Shown one piece after another: positions 8,534-18,006 of a DNA stretch of 64,000 nucleotides. The DNA comes from Desulfoluna limicola. GTDB taxonomy: Bacteria > Desulfobacterota > Desulfobacteria > Desulfobacterales > Desulfolunaceae. The notes under the pieces were generated by a model that was not told the DNA's origin, did no database searches, and saw only the letters and a program-made list of their open reading frames with translations. Within the stretch, counting starts at the first letter, position 1; each line of letters begins with the position of its first letter. The position numbers and the translations under genes were made by a program. The DNA lies in the NCBI RefSeq assembly GCF_021654575.1, contig NZ_AP024488.1, positions 3,247,501 through 3,311,500 on the forward strand. Reading direction: 5' to 3'.

Positions 8534-8630
8534 CATGGATCCCCGGTCATTAGATCATGCCGAGGGTGAGGTTCCGTACTTGAATAACGCATGACAACGG
8601 CCTTCACCTCTCTGGCAGCCGGGGAAGACG
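8534..8630. repeat. ATGGATCCCCGG...CCGGGGAAGACG element
   Basis: This third repeat type starts ATGGATCCCCGGTCATT and ends CAGCCGGGGAAGACG, so the two ends can pair (CCCCGG/CCGGGG). A second full copy is at 59467-59561, and partial copies lie near 3806-3820 (reverse) and 33101. The interior differs between copies. Confidence 0.6.
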
Positions 8631-8652
8631 ATACCAAGTGTGCATCTTGATT

Positions 8653-8754
8653 CATGGGCTTAGCCCGTCAGCGAATGAGACAACCCGAGGTCACGAGGGC
8701 TGGAGCATTCGCGAACCTGGGGTGCAAGGGCTCAGCCCTTGCCCGCCGGAGGCA
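8653..8754. repeat. Composite palindromic element, variant loop
   Basis: Same order as the GAGGAACGA class (GGGCTTAGCCC hairpin, GCGAATG...CATTCGC stem, AAGGGCTCAGCCCTT hairpin, CCGCCGGAGGC). The loop here reads CCCGAGGTCACGAGGG. It lies 3' of the large surface-protein gene. Confidence 0.75.
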
Positions 8755-8840
8755 TGCTTTTTCCAGGCACGTCAACCATAGAAGGCCACGATAGACTGAC
8801 TCGTTACGAGGCCATCCAAAGGAAAAAAGCTTCAGCCTCC

Positions 8841-11800
8841 CTAACGCACACTGCCAATAAAACACCCGCCTCCCCCACCACCTTCTGAGGCAGCCATTGC
8901 CGGACCCGATGGGTCAACAATAACACCGTTTGCCACACCATCGGCATCTCCGTCCCCTCCATCGGTCAGGGTCAGGATTGCAGAGCGACGGTCCGCATTG
9001 ATGATGGCGTTGTCCGAGAAGTCCGCCCACCCGGATACGGAGTCGTATTTGTACCAGCGGGCCCCTTCGGGAATCGGCTCTGTGAAACGGACCGTCACAT
9101 TGATGGTGGATCCGGGGGCCGGTACCCCAAGGCGATAGCTGTAGAGCCCCAAGGGGCACTCCAGGGGACGATTGACCGTATCAGGGATATCCGCCATGTC
9201 TGTGGAGCTCAACGCCTCCACACTGACCGACTGATCCGTGGCCTCCAGGCCCATCCACCCATTCTGGGAAACGGCCTTCATGATGTGCAGATTTTTGTTT
9301 CCGGCGTCGTTTACCCCATCCCCGTCAAAATCGACCTCGGTTCCCTCGGGGACCTGATCCTCATCCGGGATGCCGTTGCCGTCGGCATCGACCTTTTCAC
9401 CTGCTCCTGTGGAGAAAGCCCGGGTTTCCGACCACGGCCACACGGTGTTCGAGTCGTCGATGTAGCGCACCCGCCAATGGTAGGTTCTCTCCGCCTTCAG
9501 GGTGTATTGGGGAAGCGTAAGCCTGGTTTTGTTCGTATCGGAAACTGTGTGGAAGACTTCGGTCTTGAAGGCCGCATCTTCGGCCACCTGCCACCGGGTT
9601 TTGGCATGATCCGAGTCGGTGCCACCTGCGGCGTACCCTGCGACCAGTATCAGGTTGACCGCCTGTTCCCCGCTTGAATCTTCCGGAGAGATGAGCATGG
9701 CCTTCCCCGGACCGGGGGTCAGGGCCATGGGGTCCGATCCTTTTTTGTATTCCTGGAAGTTGGTCAACCCGTCCCCGTCGCTGTCCAGATCGGCATCATC
9801 ACTTAAGGGATCCAACCCGAACTTCGCCTCCCAGGCATCGCTCATGCCGTCGTTGTCATCGTCCGGGTCGGCATTGTTCCCGATGTCATCGTTGTCATGG
9901 TCCCCTGTTTCCGACGGGTCATGGGGAAATTCATCGTTTTGATCGGGGACCCCGTCGCCGTCGGAATCCTTCAGGCGAAAGGAGGCCGTCACCGTGGTAT
10001 CGGCAACCAGGGTAAGCGTGCAGGGGCCATTCCCCGAACACCCGCCACCGCTCCATTCGGCAAACTCTGAGTAGCTGTCCATGGCAGAAGGGATGAGGGT
10101 GACGGAGGAGTTGCCCACGAAGGCATCGGCACACGCCGTGGGGCAGCGGATGCCGGCAGGATTGCTGGTGACGGTTCCGCGGCCGTCACCCGTCACCGCA
10201 ACGTTTAAGGTGAACGGACTTTCAATGTTTAAGGCGGTGATCCCATTTCCGGAGGTATCGGCGATGTCAAGGTCTTCGTCTGCCCCCCTGGCCCAGTCCT
10301 CGGCCGCAGAAAGCAGGTACGTCGTGCCATCAAGGGATGTGGTTCCGTTGCTGTTTACGATCCCTTTAAGCGCCGCTTTGTCGGCGCTTCCCAAGGAGAG
10401 GGTAAATTGTGTGGACGATGTAATATCCACATCCGACGTACCCGATAAGGTATGCGTCGCGCCCCTTTTGCCGGTGATGGATAGCTTCGCGGCGTCAATG
10501 TCATTGGCAGCACCGACAAACGATGTAAAATACGCTCCGGTCACCACAAGCGTCCCAGTATCGCCATTGTAGGTTGCGGAGGTCACCCGTGGAATTTGCA
10601 CATTGGCCACCGTGATCCCGTTGCCGGTCAGGTCCTCGGCGTTCCCGTAAGTGAAGTTTGAATTCCAGCAATCTGCCGCGGCCAGGTTGTAAGGTGTCCC
10701 GGAGGTGGAGCTTGTTCCGTTCTTGTTAAAAATGGTTCCCAGGGCCGCCCTGTCTGTCGAGGAAAGAACCAGGGTAAACTGAGAACGATTCGTCCGGTCG
10801 ACGTCGTTAGTATTGGTGAGGGTGTAGGTCGCCCCCCCCTCCCCTGTAACAGTAAAATTTGAGACGTCGATATCTGAGCCGCCACCGTTGGCCTGGATGT
10901 TTGTGCCGGTCACCACGAGAATACCCATTGAAGCATCGTAGGTGGCCGAAGTGATCTTGGGAACAAGGACTACCGTTATGGCATTTAGGCCAGCGTCAGT
11001 GATATCAGTGGCCGCATCGGCGGCCGAAAGCCAGTTGTCGGCGACCGTGATGCTATAGGTGGTGCCCCCGGTTGAGGTTGTACCCAACTGGTCAAGCAAG
11101 GCATCAACGTTGGTTTTATCGGCTCCGCTAAGGATAATCCTAAACGAGGTGGCAGACGTAATCTCAACGTCAGAGTGGCTGGTAAGGGTGTAGGTCCCCC
11201 CCTCACCCGTAACGGTGAGGAGACTGACATCAATGTCGTTTGCGGCCCCCGGCATTTTAAAGAAATTCATCCCCGTCACGGTCAGCTGGCCTGTATCCGC
11301 GTCGTAGGTGGCAGAGGAGATGGTGGGGGCCACGCAGTTGCTGACCGTGATCCCATTGCCGGTCAGGTCTGAGATGTCCTCATCCGGGTCGGCACCTCGC
11401 ATCCAGTTGTCCGCCGCTGCCAGGTTGTAGGTTGTCCCGGATCCCGATGCAGTGCCACCCTTGTTGAGAAGCCCCCGCGCATGCAGCTTGTCCGTGGTTG
11501 AAAGGACAACGAAAAAAGTCGTTCCGGAGGAAACCTCCACGTCAGCTGAGTCCGTCAGGGTATACGTTGCCCCGCCGTCCCCCCCTGCCACGGTCAGGAG
11601 GCTGACGTCGATATCATTGGCCACCCCGGCTCTGGCACTGAAGTGGCTACCCGTCACCACGAGGGATCCACTGCTATGATCGAACGTGGCTGAGGTAATC
11701 ATGGGGGCGGAATAGTTGGAGACCGTAATCCCGTTGCCGGCCGTGTCGGCGATGTCCTGATTCGCATCAGCACCTCGCATCCAGTTATCCGCCGCAATCA

Positions 11801-12968
11801 GGTTGTAGGCTGTCCCGGAGCCTGATGTGGTGCCGTTCGTATTGAGAAGTCCCCGCACGTGCAGCTGATCCGTGGATGAAAGCACAACGTAAAAAGACGT
11901 TCCGGAAAAAAACTCCACATCGGATGAATCCGAGAGGGTATACGTTGCCCCGCCTTCCCCTGTCACGGTCAGGAGGCTGACATCAACATCGTTTGCAGCC
12001 CCCGAATAACGAGCAAAAGAGGTCCCTGTAACGGTCAGTACGCCAGTGTTTGCATCGTATGTAGCAGAAGTGATCGTCGGAATGATGCAATTGCTCACCG
12101 TGATCCCGTTGCCGACCGAATCGGAGATATCATCCGCCGAGTCGCAGGCTGTCAGCCAGTTGTCCGCCGCAGCCAGGTTGTAGGTTATCCCTGAGCCTGA
12201 TGCGATGCCGTCCTTATTGAGAAGACCACGCACACACAGCGTATCCCTGGAAGAGAGGACAACGGCAAACGTCGTTGCGCTCGTAACATCCACGTCGGCT
12301 GAGTCCGTCAGGGTATACGCCCCCCTACCTTCCCCTGTCAGGGTCAGGAGGCTGACGTCGATATCATTGGCCACCCCGGCTCGGGCACCGAAGTTGACCC
12401 CCGTCACCACGAGGACTCCAGTGCTATAATCGAACGTGGCACTGGTGATGGAAGGGGGGGTGTAGTTGCTGACGGTTATCCCGTTGTCGGCCGGATCGGA
12501 GATATCCTCGCCGGAGTCGGCACATCGCATCCAGTTGTCTGCAGCAGCCAGGTTATAGGTTGTCCTGTAGCCTGATTCGTTGCCGTTCCTATGGAGAAGC
12601 CCCCGCACATACAGTGCATCTGTGGATGAGAGGGCAACGGTAAATTCCGTTAGGCTCGTCAGCTCCACGTCGGCTGAGTCCGTCAGGGTATACGTTGCCC
12701 CGCCTCCCCCTGTCAGGCTCAGGAGGCTGACGTCGATATCATTGGCCTCCCCGGCTGTGGCACCGAAGTTGACCCCCGTCACCACGAGGAGTCCAGAGCT
12801 ATAATCGAACGTGGCAGAGGTAATGGAAGGATTCGTGGCACCGGTTGAAGCCATCACCGCCGGAACACGCCCCACGCCCCACGGTAAAAAACCAGTCAAA
12901 ACCGAAACTGCCATCCCTAAAAAACATGCAAAAAGAAGCCGTCCTGAAATCACCCTCGTCGGCATCAT
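8841..12968 (-). CDS. Large secreted surface protein with seven ~125-aa repeats, TSP3 repeats and choice-of-anchor-like C-terminus
   Basis: The start is set at one of two adjacent ATGs (12968/12965) behind GAGGGGGG; a TTG seven codons upstream is less likely. A signal peptide (ending near 'GRVPAVMAST') is followed by seven tandem ~125-residue repeats, each starting 'ITSAT(F/Y)D...TG.L.VTG..F' and holding 'ANDIDVSLL.(V/L)(T/A)G' and 'TYNLAAADNW', up to about residue 900. Next come an InlB-B-like domain ('EFAEWSGGGCSGNGPC'), calcium-binding thrombospondin-3 repeats ('DSDGDGVPDQ', 'DPDDDNDGMSD'), an Fn3-like segment ('AERTYHWRVRYID') and a choice-of-anchor-U-like domain ('PEGARWYKYD'). The end is 'SEGGGGGGCFIGSVR', a Gly-rich CFI sorting-like motif without the usual trailing hydrophobic helix. 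It is probably an adhesin or cell-surface protein. Its start is the start of an otherwise single-gene unit. Confidence 0.85.
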   Translation of the reverse strand: MMPTRVISGRLLFACFLGMAVSVLTGFLPWGVGRVPAVMASTGATNPSITSATFDYSSGLLVVTGVNFGATAGEANDIDVSLLSLTGGGGATYTLTDSADVELTSLTEFTVALSSTDALYVRGLLHRNGNESGYRTTYNLAAADNWMRCADSGEDISDPADNGITVSNYTPPSITSATFDYSTGVLVVTGVNFGARAGVANDIDVSLLTLTGEGRGAYTLTDSADVDVTSATTFAVVLSSRDTLCVRGLLNKDGIASGSGITYNLAAADNWLTACDSADDISDSVGNGITVSNCIIPTITSATYDANTGVLTVTGTSFARYSGAANDVDVSLLTVTGEGGATYTLSDSSDVEFFSGTSFYVVLSSTDQLHVRGLLNTNGTTSGSGTAYNLIAADNWMRGADANQDIADTAGNGITVSNYSAPMITSATFDHSSGSLVVTGSHFSARAGVANDIDVSLLTVAGGDGGATYTLTDSADVEVSSGTTFFVVLSTTDKLHARGLLNKGGTASGSGTTYNLAAADNWMRGADPDEDISDLTGNGITVSNCVAPTISSATYDADTGQLTVTGMNFFKMPGAANDIDVSLLTVTGEGGTYTLTSHSDVEITSATSFRIILSGADKTNVDALLDQLGTTSTGGTTYSITVADNWLSAADAATDITDAGLNAITVVLVPKITSATYDASMGILVVTGTNIQANGGGSDIDVSNFTVTGEGGATYTLTNTNDVDRTNRSQFTLVLSSTDRAALGTIFNKNGTSSTSGTPYNLAAADCWNSNFTYGNAEDLTGNGITVANVQIPRVTSATYNGDTGTLVVTGAYFTSFVGAANDIDAAKLSITGKRGATHTLSGTSDVDITSSTQFTLSLGSADKAALKGIVNSNGTTSLDGTTYLLSAAEDWARGADEDLDIADTSGNGITALNIESPFTLNVAVTGDGRGTVTSNPAGIRCPTACADAFVGNSSVTLIPSAMDSYSEFAEWSGGGCSGNGPCTLTLVADTTVTASFRLKDSDGDGVPDQNDEFPHDPSETGDHDNDDIGNNADPDDDNDGMSDAWEAKFGLDPLSDDADLDSDGDGLTNFQEYKKGSDPMALTPGPGKAMLISPEDSSGEQAVNLILVAGYAAGGTDSDHAKTRWQVAEDAAFKTEVFHTVSDTNKTRLTLPQYTLKAERTYHWRVRYIDDSNTVWPWSETRAFSTGAGEKVDADGNGIPDEDQVPEGTEVDFDGDGVNDAGNKNLHIMKAVSQNGWMGLEATDQSVSVEALSSTDMADIPDTVNRPLECPLGLYSYRLGVPAPGSTINVTVRFTEPIPEGARWYKYDSVSGWADFSDNAIINADRRSAILTLTDGGDGDADGVANGVIVDPSGPAMAASEGGGGGGCFIGSVR

Positions 12969-13695
12969 TCCCCCCTCATTGTCCTGCAATTATAGTATTC
13001 GAAAGAACAAACAAAGTTTCAGCAATCAGCAACAGAAATCCATCACGTCAATTCAGCGATCAACCCCTGTGTGGACGTTCCCCCACAGACCATCTTCAAA
13101 ACCTTACCTACCACCAATGACTCAACAAGATCAAAGTAAATATCTATCAACATAAGCAATTATCAAATACCATCACGCCCAAAACTTCATTGCATCACCA
13201 ATTTGAAACCTCTCATTCCATATCGCTGCATAGCAATCAGGAGCAGAAGAAATGATGTTGCAAGTTCAAAGGTAACTCTTCATATTAACCCGGCAACTAA
13301 ATATACAAGTCGACAGTGAAAGAGATGTCAAAATTATCGGTGTGATACTGCCCCTCGACATCCATGCATTTAACCGCCGGGTTAATATCGACTGCCACAC
13401 TACTCCCCACGTGAATCCATCAACTGACAAAACTCTCAGAGTGAGCGCCACCTGACACCGATTATCAATGCCGAAACACAGATTATTCCCCTCCTCTCCC
13501 AACATACAATATAGACTATCTAAATATGACACCCTTACATCTATCAATATTATCTCTTTGACGACCGCCCCCACCACCACATAAAACACGAAACTATTAC
13601 GACTCAGTCTAAAAGGATTTCCTGCGCCCTTTTCCAAGGCAACAAAACCAACAGGAAAGCACGAAATATTCGCACAAGCACAACAGGAAACTCTC
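12969..13695. other. Long AT-richer spacer between divergent genes, no gene found
   Basis: These 727 bases separate the surface-protein gene (minus) from the activator gene (plus). They are visibly richer in A/T than the neighbourhood and, unusually for this window, contain none of the palindromic repeats. A 193-codon minus-strand frame (13266-13847) overlaps the activator gene antisense and has no family features. The spacer presumably holds both promoters. Confidence 0.5.
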
Positions 13696-14436
13696 ATGAT
13701 ATCAGCAGGCATCGACATCGGCTCCAGAACCATCAAGCTGGTGGTGATGGAAAACGGCGCAATCACGCATGCAGACACAACCAGCACCGGGTTCCAGCCC
13801 ATGACACGGGCCAAAGAGATCCTCAACGGCCACACGCCGGATTTCATGATGGCAACAGGCTACGGAAGAAACCTCTTCGAACAGCAGGTGAGGGCGAAAA
13901 CCGTCACCGAGATCAAGGCCTGCGCCGCAGGGGCCGCCCACCTCTACCCGGAAGTATCCACCATCCTCGACATCGGCGGCCAGGACGTGAAGGTTATCCG
14001 TGTGGGGAAGAACGGACGGGTCATGAAATTTGAAATGAACGACCGGTGCGCCGCCGGCACGGGCAAGTTTCTGGAGATCATGTCCGACAACCTTGGGTTT
14101 GCCCTCTCAGGCTTTGGGGATGCGGCCCTGGCCGCTGAAAAGACCATCCCCGTCAGCAGCATGTGCACCGTCTTTGCCGAATCCGAAGTCACCTCCCTCC
14201 TGGCCAAAGGGGAAAAACCTGTCAACATCGCCCGTGGCCTCCACGACTCCGTGGTCAAACGCGCCGCCACCATGATCCGCCGCGTGGGTCTTGACGGCCC
14301 CTTGTGCTTTGTGGGCGGTGTCGCCAAAAACCCCTGCATCCGGGACCTGCTGGCAGAGGCACTCCAAGCCGAAGTGGTGGTACCCGATTCGCCCCAGACC
14401 GTGGTGGCCTTGGGGGCTGCGCTCTTAGCGAATTAA
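13696..14436 (+). CDS. ATP-dependent activator of a dehydratase/double-cubane reductase (HgdC/YjiL-type ASKHA ATPase)
   Basis: This 246-residue protein has the BcrAD/BadFG fold: 'SAGIDIGSRTIKLVVME' (phosphate-1 loop) at the N-terminus, 'STILDIGGQDVKVIRV' near residue 90, and 'CFVGGVAKNPCIRDLL' near 210. Cys118 (in 'NDRCAAGTGKF') and Cys157 (in 'SSMCTVFAESEV') are the two cysteines that, in HgdC, bind one [4Fe-4S] cluster between the subunits of a homodimer. Such activators use ATP to push single low-potential electrons into a partner protein. The plausible partners are the two double-cubane-type proteins at 18111 and 19604, on the same strand about 4 kb downstream. The length is normal for stand-alone HgdC proteins. 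Confidence 0.92.
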   Translation: MISAGIDIGSRTIKLVVMENGAITHADTTSTGFQPMTRAKEILNGHTPDFMMATGYGRNLFEQQVRAKTVTEIKACAAGAAHLYPEVSTILDIGGQDVKVIRVGKNGRVMKFEMNDRCAAGTGKFLEIMSDNLGFALSGFGDAALAAEKTIPVSSMCTVFAESEVTSLLAKGEKPVNIARGLHDSVVKRAATMIRRVGLDGPLCFVGGVAKNPCIRDLLAEALQAEVVVPDSPQTVVALGAALLAN

Positions 14437-14443
14437 AACCAGC

Positions 14444-14743
14444 GGATGATCCCCTGAACCCCATATGGCGAATGCTCTGCGCATGTCATCCTTCAAAGGG
14501 CCTCGCATCCGCATTAGCATTCGCACAACCTGCAATATCACGCCGACGTTAGTCCGGCAAAAGTCAGCCGATTCAGGTGTATCGGTTTGCTTTTTCATGA
14601 ATCATGAAAACGGCATCTCTTGCGGAGGCGGTTGTTCCGCTTCACCCTTCGTGCGAATGCCCCGAAAACGTTAGCTCCACACCAATATTCACGCATTCGC
14701 CATAGGGTTTCAAGGTGCCCCCACCTTGCCGCCGGAGGCCTTT
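14444..14743. repeat. Extended palindromic element
   Basis: The left part (GATGATCCCCTGAACCCCA, then ATGGCGAATG) and the right part (CATTCGCCAT, GGTGCCCCCACC hairpin, GCCGCCGGAGGC) are the usual module ends, but about 220 bases lie between the pairing arms. The insert shares a 'CTTGCGGAGGCGGTTGTTCC'-like text with a similar element at 33228-33343. It looks like a larger subtype of the same family. Confidence 0.5.
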
Positions 14744-14779
14744 TTACTATTTAACCAGACAAAAACAAGGACACCCGAC

Positions 14780-15766
14780 ATGTTGAAACGACTCCTCACG
14801 CTTGCCCTGTTCCTCTTCATCGCTGTGCCCATGGCTTCAGCTGCAGACATGCCGCAAACCGGCAAAGACATGCACATCTGGTTTGATACCGGAGGCCCCG
14901 TGGGCGGCACGTACAACACCGTTGTCTTTAACGGTGCCAAAACCGCCGCCAACGACATCGGCGCCAAGATCACCTTTGTCTACTCCGACTGGAGCCCCGA
15001 GAAAATGATCGAGAACTTCAAAAAAGCCCTGGCCGAAAAGCCCACCGGCATTGTGGTCATGGGACACCCCGGCGATGCGGCCTTTGCCCCCTTTATCGAT
15101 GAAGCCCGCCAGAGTGGCATCCGTGTCACATGCGTGGACACTCAGCTCCCTGGCACCCAGGCCAAGTACCAGTCCCAGGGCTTCGGCTACATCGGCCCGG
15201 ACAACTACACCCAGGGGCAGAGCATGGCCAAAGAGTGCCTCCAGCGTTTCGGCCTTAAAAAAGGCGATCGCGCCTTTGTCTGGGGCCTCAAGCGCCTTCC
15301 CACCCGTGGCCGCAGAGCCGTGGGAATCCTTGAAGTCCTCGAAGGGGCCGGCGTGGTCGTGGACTACCTTGAGATCTCCCCCGAAATCGACAAAGACCCC
15401 TCCCTCGGTACCCCCGTCATCACCGGGTACCTTGCCTCCAAGCCCGACTGCAAACTCATGGTCGTGGACCACGGCGCCCTGACCGCCCAGATGGAAAACT
15501 TCCTGAGGGCAGCTGCTGTGAAGCCCGCCGACATCAACGTGGCCGGATTCTCCCTCTCCCCCGCCACAGCCTCAGCCATCAAAAACGGCTACGTGGACCT
15601 GGTTGGCGACGCCCAGCCCTTTCTCCTCGGCTACTTCTCCGTGCTCCAGATCGCCCTCACGGAAAAATACGGCTTCTCCGGCCTCAACATCGACACCGGT
15701 GGCGGCTTCATCGGTGCCGACAACCTCTCCCTCATCGAGCCCCTGGCCAAGAAAGGCTTGAGGTAG
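14780..15766 (+). CDS. Periplasmic substrate-binding protein, CUT2/ribose-type ABC importer
   Basis: The methionine at 14780 begins a typical signal peptide ('LLTLALFLFIAVPMASAAD'). The mature protein has the two-lobed type I periplasmic binding fold: 'IWFDTGGPVGGTYNTVVFNG', then 'EKPTGIVVMGHPGDAAFAPFIDEA', 'GIRVTCVDTQLP', 'KLMVVDHGALTAQMENFLR' and 'AGFSLSPATASAIKNGYVDL'. This is the family of RbsB and AI-2/sugar binders, but the ligand-site residues cannot be assigned by eye. The context, between a low-potential activator and two double-cubane proteins, suggests the ligand may feed that reductase, not be a sugar. Confidence 0.85.
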   Translation: MLKRLLTLALFLFIAVPMASAADMPQTGKDMHIWFDTGGPVGGTYNTVVFNGAKTAANDIGAKITFVYSDWSPEKMIENFKKALAEKPTGIVVMGHPGDAAFAPFIDEARQSGIRVTCVDTQLPGTQAKYQSQGFGYIGPDNYTQGQSMAKECLQRFGLKKGDRAFVWGLKRLPTRGRRAVGILEVLEGAGVVVDYLEISPEIDKDPSLGTPVITGYLASKPDCKLMVVDHGALTAQMENFLRAAAVKPADINVAGFSLSPATASAIKNGYVDLVGDAQPFLLGYFSVLQIALTEKYGFSGLNIDTGGGFIGADNLSLIEPLAKKGLR

Positions 15767-15780
15767 GGGAAAGAACCAGG

Positions 15781-15867
15781 GGATGATCCCCTGGACCCCA
15801 GGTTGCGAATGCTCCCGATCCTCGTGCCTCGGATCGTTCACATTCGCTGACGGGCTGCGCCCGTAAA
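15781..15867. repeat. Composite palindromic element, reverse orientation
   Basis: It has a CAGGGGATGATCCCCTG hairpin, then nested stems GCGAATG/CATTCGC and CGATCC/GGATCG around TCGTGCCTC, then an ACGGGCTGCGCCCGT hairpin. It begins about 10 bases after the binding-protein stop. Confidence 0.8.
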
Positions 15868-15993
15868 AAACTACAGAGGTTTATAAACCTTCTTCGTGCA
15901 GCCCGAAGGGCGCTTCGTGATCTTCATGGTTAATGCCCGAACCGGATCATGAAGGCGTCTGAATTCCCCTCGGCTTTGGCCATAGTTATGAAT

Positions 15994-16078
15994 GCCGTTG
16001 CACTTTGACCCGAGGATCGAGGGGGCAAAGCGCAACGGCAACCCGCTTCCAAGGTGGCTCACCTTGCCGCCGGAGGCT
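15994..16078. repeat. Composite palindromic element, forward orientation
   Basis: GCCGTTGC...GCAACGGC arms enclose the TTTGACCCGAGGATCGAGGG loop, then CAAGGTGGCTCACCTTG and GCCGCCGGAGGC. The stem sequence differs from every other copy but still pairs. Confidence 0.8.
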
Positions 16079-16112
16079 GCTTTTTTGTATTTTATTCAAA
16101 AGCTGAAGGACC

Positions 16113-16856
16113 ATGACACCTCTTATTGAACTTTCCGGGATCACCAAGTCCTACGGTCATGTGGACGCCTTAAACGGTGTCGACCTGACCTTGCATGACA
16201 ATGAAATCATCGGTCTCATCGGGGACAACGGCGCCGGAAAATCCACGCTGATAAAAATCCTCTCCGGGGTGGAGTCCTTTGACTCCGGGACCATGCGGAT
16301 TTGCGGAAAGGCCATCGACCCGAAGAGGCACTCTGTGAGAGCGGCCAGGCGCATGGGCATAGAGACCGTGTTTCAGGACAAGTCCCTGGGGGAGTCTCAG
16401 TCCATCTGGCGTAATTTTTTTATGGGAAGGCACCGGACCAACGCTCTGGGGTTGATCCGGGTGCAGCATGAAAAAAAGGAGGCCATGCGGGTACTCACCG
16501 AGACCCTGGGACTTGGTGGAGCAGGCCTTTCTGCCGGAGCACCGGTGTCGGTGCTCTCGGGTGGGGAGCGACAGGGCCTTGCCATCGGGCGGGCCATGTA
16601 TTTCAACGCGCGTGTGGTGATTCTTGACGAACCCACCACGGCCCTTGCGGTGAAGGAGGTGGGCAAGGTGCTTGGCTTTACCAAGACCCTTAAACAGGGC
16701 GGGAAATCCGGGATTTTTATCTCCCACAACCTGCACCACGTCTATGATGTGGCCGATCGCTACCTCTTTATCCAGCATGGACGGGTGGTGCATGAAGCCC
16801 GCAAAGAAAACGAATCCCCTGAATCCCTGATCAAAACCCTCATGAAATGGTCCTGA
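16113..16856 (+). CDS. ABC importer ATP-binding protein (single NBD, sugar-type)
   Basis: This 247-residue protein has Walker A 'GLIGDNGAGKSTLIK' (~residue 35), a Q-loop 'ETVFQDKSLGE', signature 'SVLSGGERQGLAIGRAM' (~145), Walker B 'VVILDEPTTAL' and the switch His in 'IFISHNLHHVYD'. This set is typical of CUT2 importers (RbsA/XylG), but those normally have two fused domains of ~500 residues; here there is one, as in FrcA-like systems, and it presumably dimerises. Its stop is one base before the permease start, so the two are co-translated. Confidence 0.92.
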   Translation: MTPLIELSGITKSYGHVDALNGVDLTLHDNEIIGLIGDNGAGKSTLIKILSGVESFDSGTMRICGKAIDPKRHSVRAARRMGIETVFQDKSLGESQSIWRNFFMGRHRTNALGLIRVQHEKKEAMRVLTETLGLGGAGLSAGAPVSVLSGGERQGLAIGRAMYFNARVVILDEPTTALAVKEVGKVLGFTKTLKQGGKSGIFISHNLHHVYDVADRYLFIQHGRVVHEARKENESPESLIKTLMKWS

Positions 16857-16857
16857 T

Positions 16858-17823
16858 ATGCCAATCGTTCCCGCACACATAAAATTCAACGCCATTCAAT
16901 GGGCCATTACCCTGATCTTTGTCGCCTTGATTATCGGGTTCATGACGTTTGCACCGCATACCTTTCTCCACGGGCGAATCTATATCGCTTATCTCTCCAC
17001 CATCCCCTTTGCCGGGATGGTCGCCATGGCCATGACCATGGTCATCATCACCGGAGAGATCGACCTCTCCTTTCCGGCCGTCATGGCGGCATGCGGGTTT
17101 GCCTTTGCAAAAACCTTCGCCGTCTCCGGCAGCCCGGTCCTTGGGCTTGTGGTGGCGATGGCTGTCGGAGCCCTGGCAGGCGGCCTCAACAGCATCCTCA
17201 CGGTGGGATTCGGCGTGCCGGCCATCATTGCCACCATCGGCACCCAGTTTTTCTGGCGCGGGGCCACCGTGCTCTTGGCCAATGGCCTTGCCGTGAACAT
17301 GGCCGACATCCGGGAGACGGCCTTTCACCATGTGATGGTGGGTCGCTGGTTCGGATGGCTTCCCGCCCAGGCTGTCTGGTTTGCTCTTTTAACGATGCTC
17401 TTCTGGCTGCTCCTCAACCGGCACGTGTTCGGAGACCACCTGCGATTTTGCGGCGACAACACGGATGCGGCCCGCATGATGGGCATTCCGGTGGCCCGGG
17501 TCCGGATCGGGGTCTTTGTGCTCATGGGCATGGTCACCGGCCTTTCCGGCGCCATGGTCTGCATGGAGATGGCCAGCTGGTGGCCCACACAAGGGGAAGG
17601 CTACATGCTCCTCGTCTTTGCCGCCGTCTTTGTGGGCGGCACCTCGGTGTTCGGTGGCAAGGGCACCATCTACGGAACCCTCATGGGGGCCATCATCATC
17701 GGCATCATCGAAGCGGGCATCATCAGCATCGGCCTCTCGGGCCTCTGGACCCGCATGGTGTACGGCATCGTCATTATGGCGTCTGTCTCTATCCATGCCC
17801 TGCTGACGAAATACTCCGCTTAA
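16858..17823 (+). CDS. ABC importer inner-membrane permease (RbsC-like)
   Basis: This 321-residue multi-spanning protein has the BPD_transp_2 pattern: 'TMVIITGEIDLSFPAVMAAC' near residue 60, 'GGLNSILTVGFGVPAIIATIGTQFFWRG', 'ARMMGIPVARVRIGVFVLMG' and 'FVGGTSVFGGKGTIYGTLMG'. About nine hydrophobic helices are visible. It starts one base after the ATPase stop and completes the transporter with the binding protein at 14780 and the ATPase at 16113. Confidence 0.92.
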   Translation: MPIVPAHIKFNAIQWAITLIFVALIIGFMTFAPHTFLHGRIYIAYLSTIPFAGMVAMAMTMVIITGEIDLSFPAVMAACGFAFAKTFAVSGSPVLGLVVAMAVGALAGGLNSILTVGFGVPAIIATIGTQFFWRGATVLLANGLAVNMADIRETAFHHVMVGRWFGWLPAQAVWFALLTMLFWLLLNRHVFGDHLRFCGDNTDAARMMGIPVARVRIGVFVLMGMVTGLSGAMVCMEMASWWPTQGEGYMLLVFAAVFVGGTSVFGGKGTIYGTLMGAIIIGIIEAGIISIGLSGLWTRMVYGIVIMASVSIHALLTKYSA

Positions 17824-17827
17824 AAGA

Positions 17828-17880
17828 GCCTCCGGCGGCCCTGCCGGGGGCTAAACTTTTAAAAAGTTTAACAAACAGGT
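17828..17880. repeat. Type-B palindromic element
   Basis: GCCTCCGGCGGCCCTGCCGG followed by AAACTTTTAAAAAGTTTAAC and CAAACAGG, five bases after the permease stop. The A/T stem-loop could act as a terminator. Confidence 0.85.
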
Positions 17881-18006
17881 CTTAAAAAATTGTCCTTGAA
17901 TGAAATCCGATTTTAATGGGTTGGGGTTGACAAACAGGCCTTGATGGCAATCTCGGTTGCGTCACTGTTGTCGGCAAACCACATGCTTTGATTTTAACGA
18001 ATACAT

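Noticed and set aside
13266..13847. 193-codon minus-strand frame
   Set aside because: It overlaps the activator gene antisense, has no ribosome binding site or family motif, and lies mostly in an A/T-rich spacer.
14444..14743. Integron attC-like site
   Set aside because: Although structure is conserved over sequence, I see no GTTRRRY/RYYYAAC core sites and no integron integrase or cassette array.
16899..17885. 328-codon plus-strand frame overlapping the permease
   Set aside because: It is a shadow of the permease gene in another frame, rich in His/Arg/Gly with no domain signature, and ends inside a repeat.
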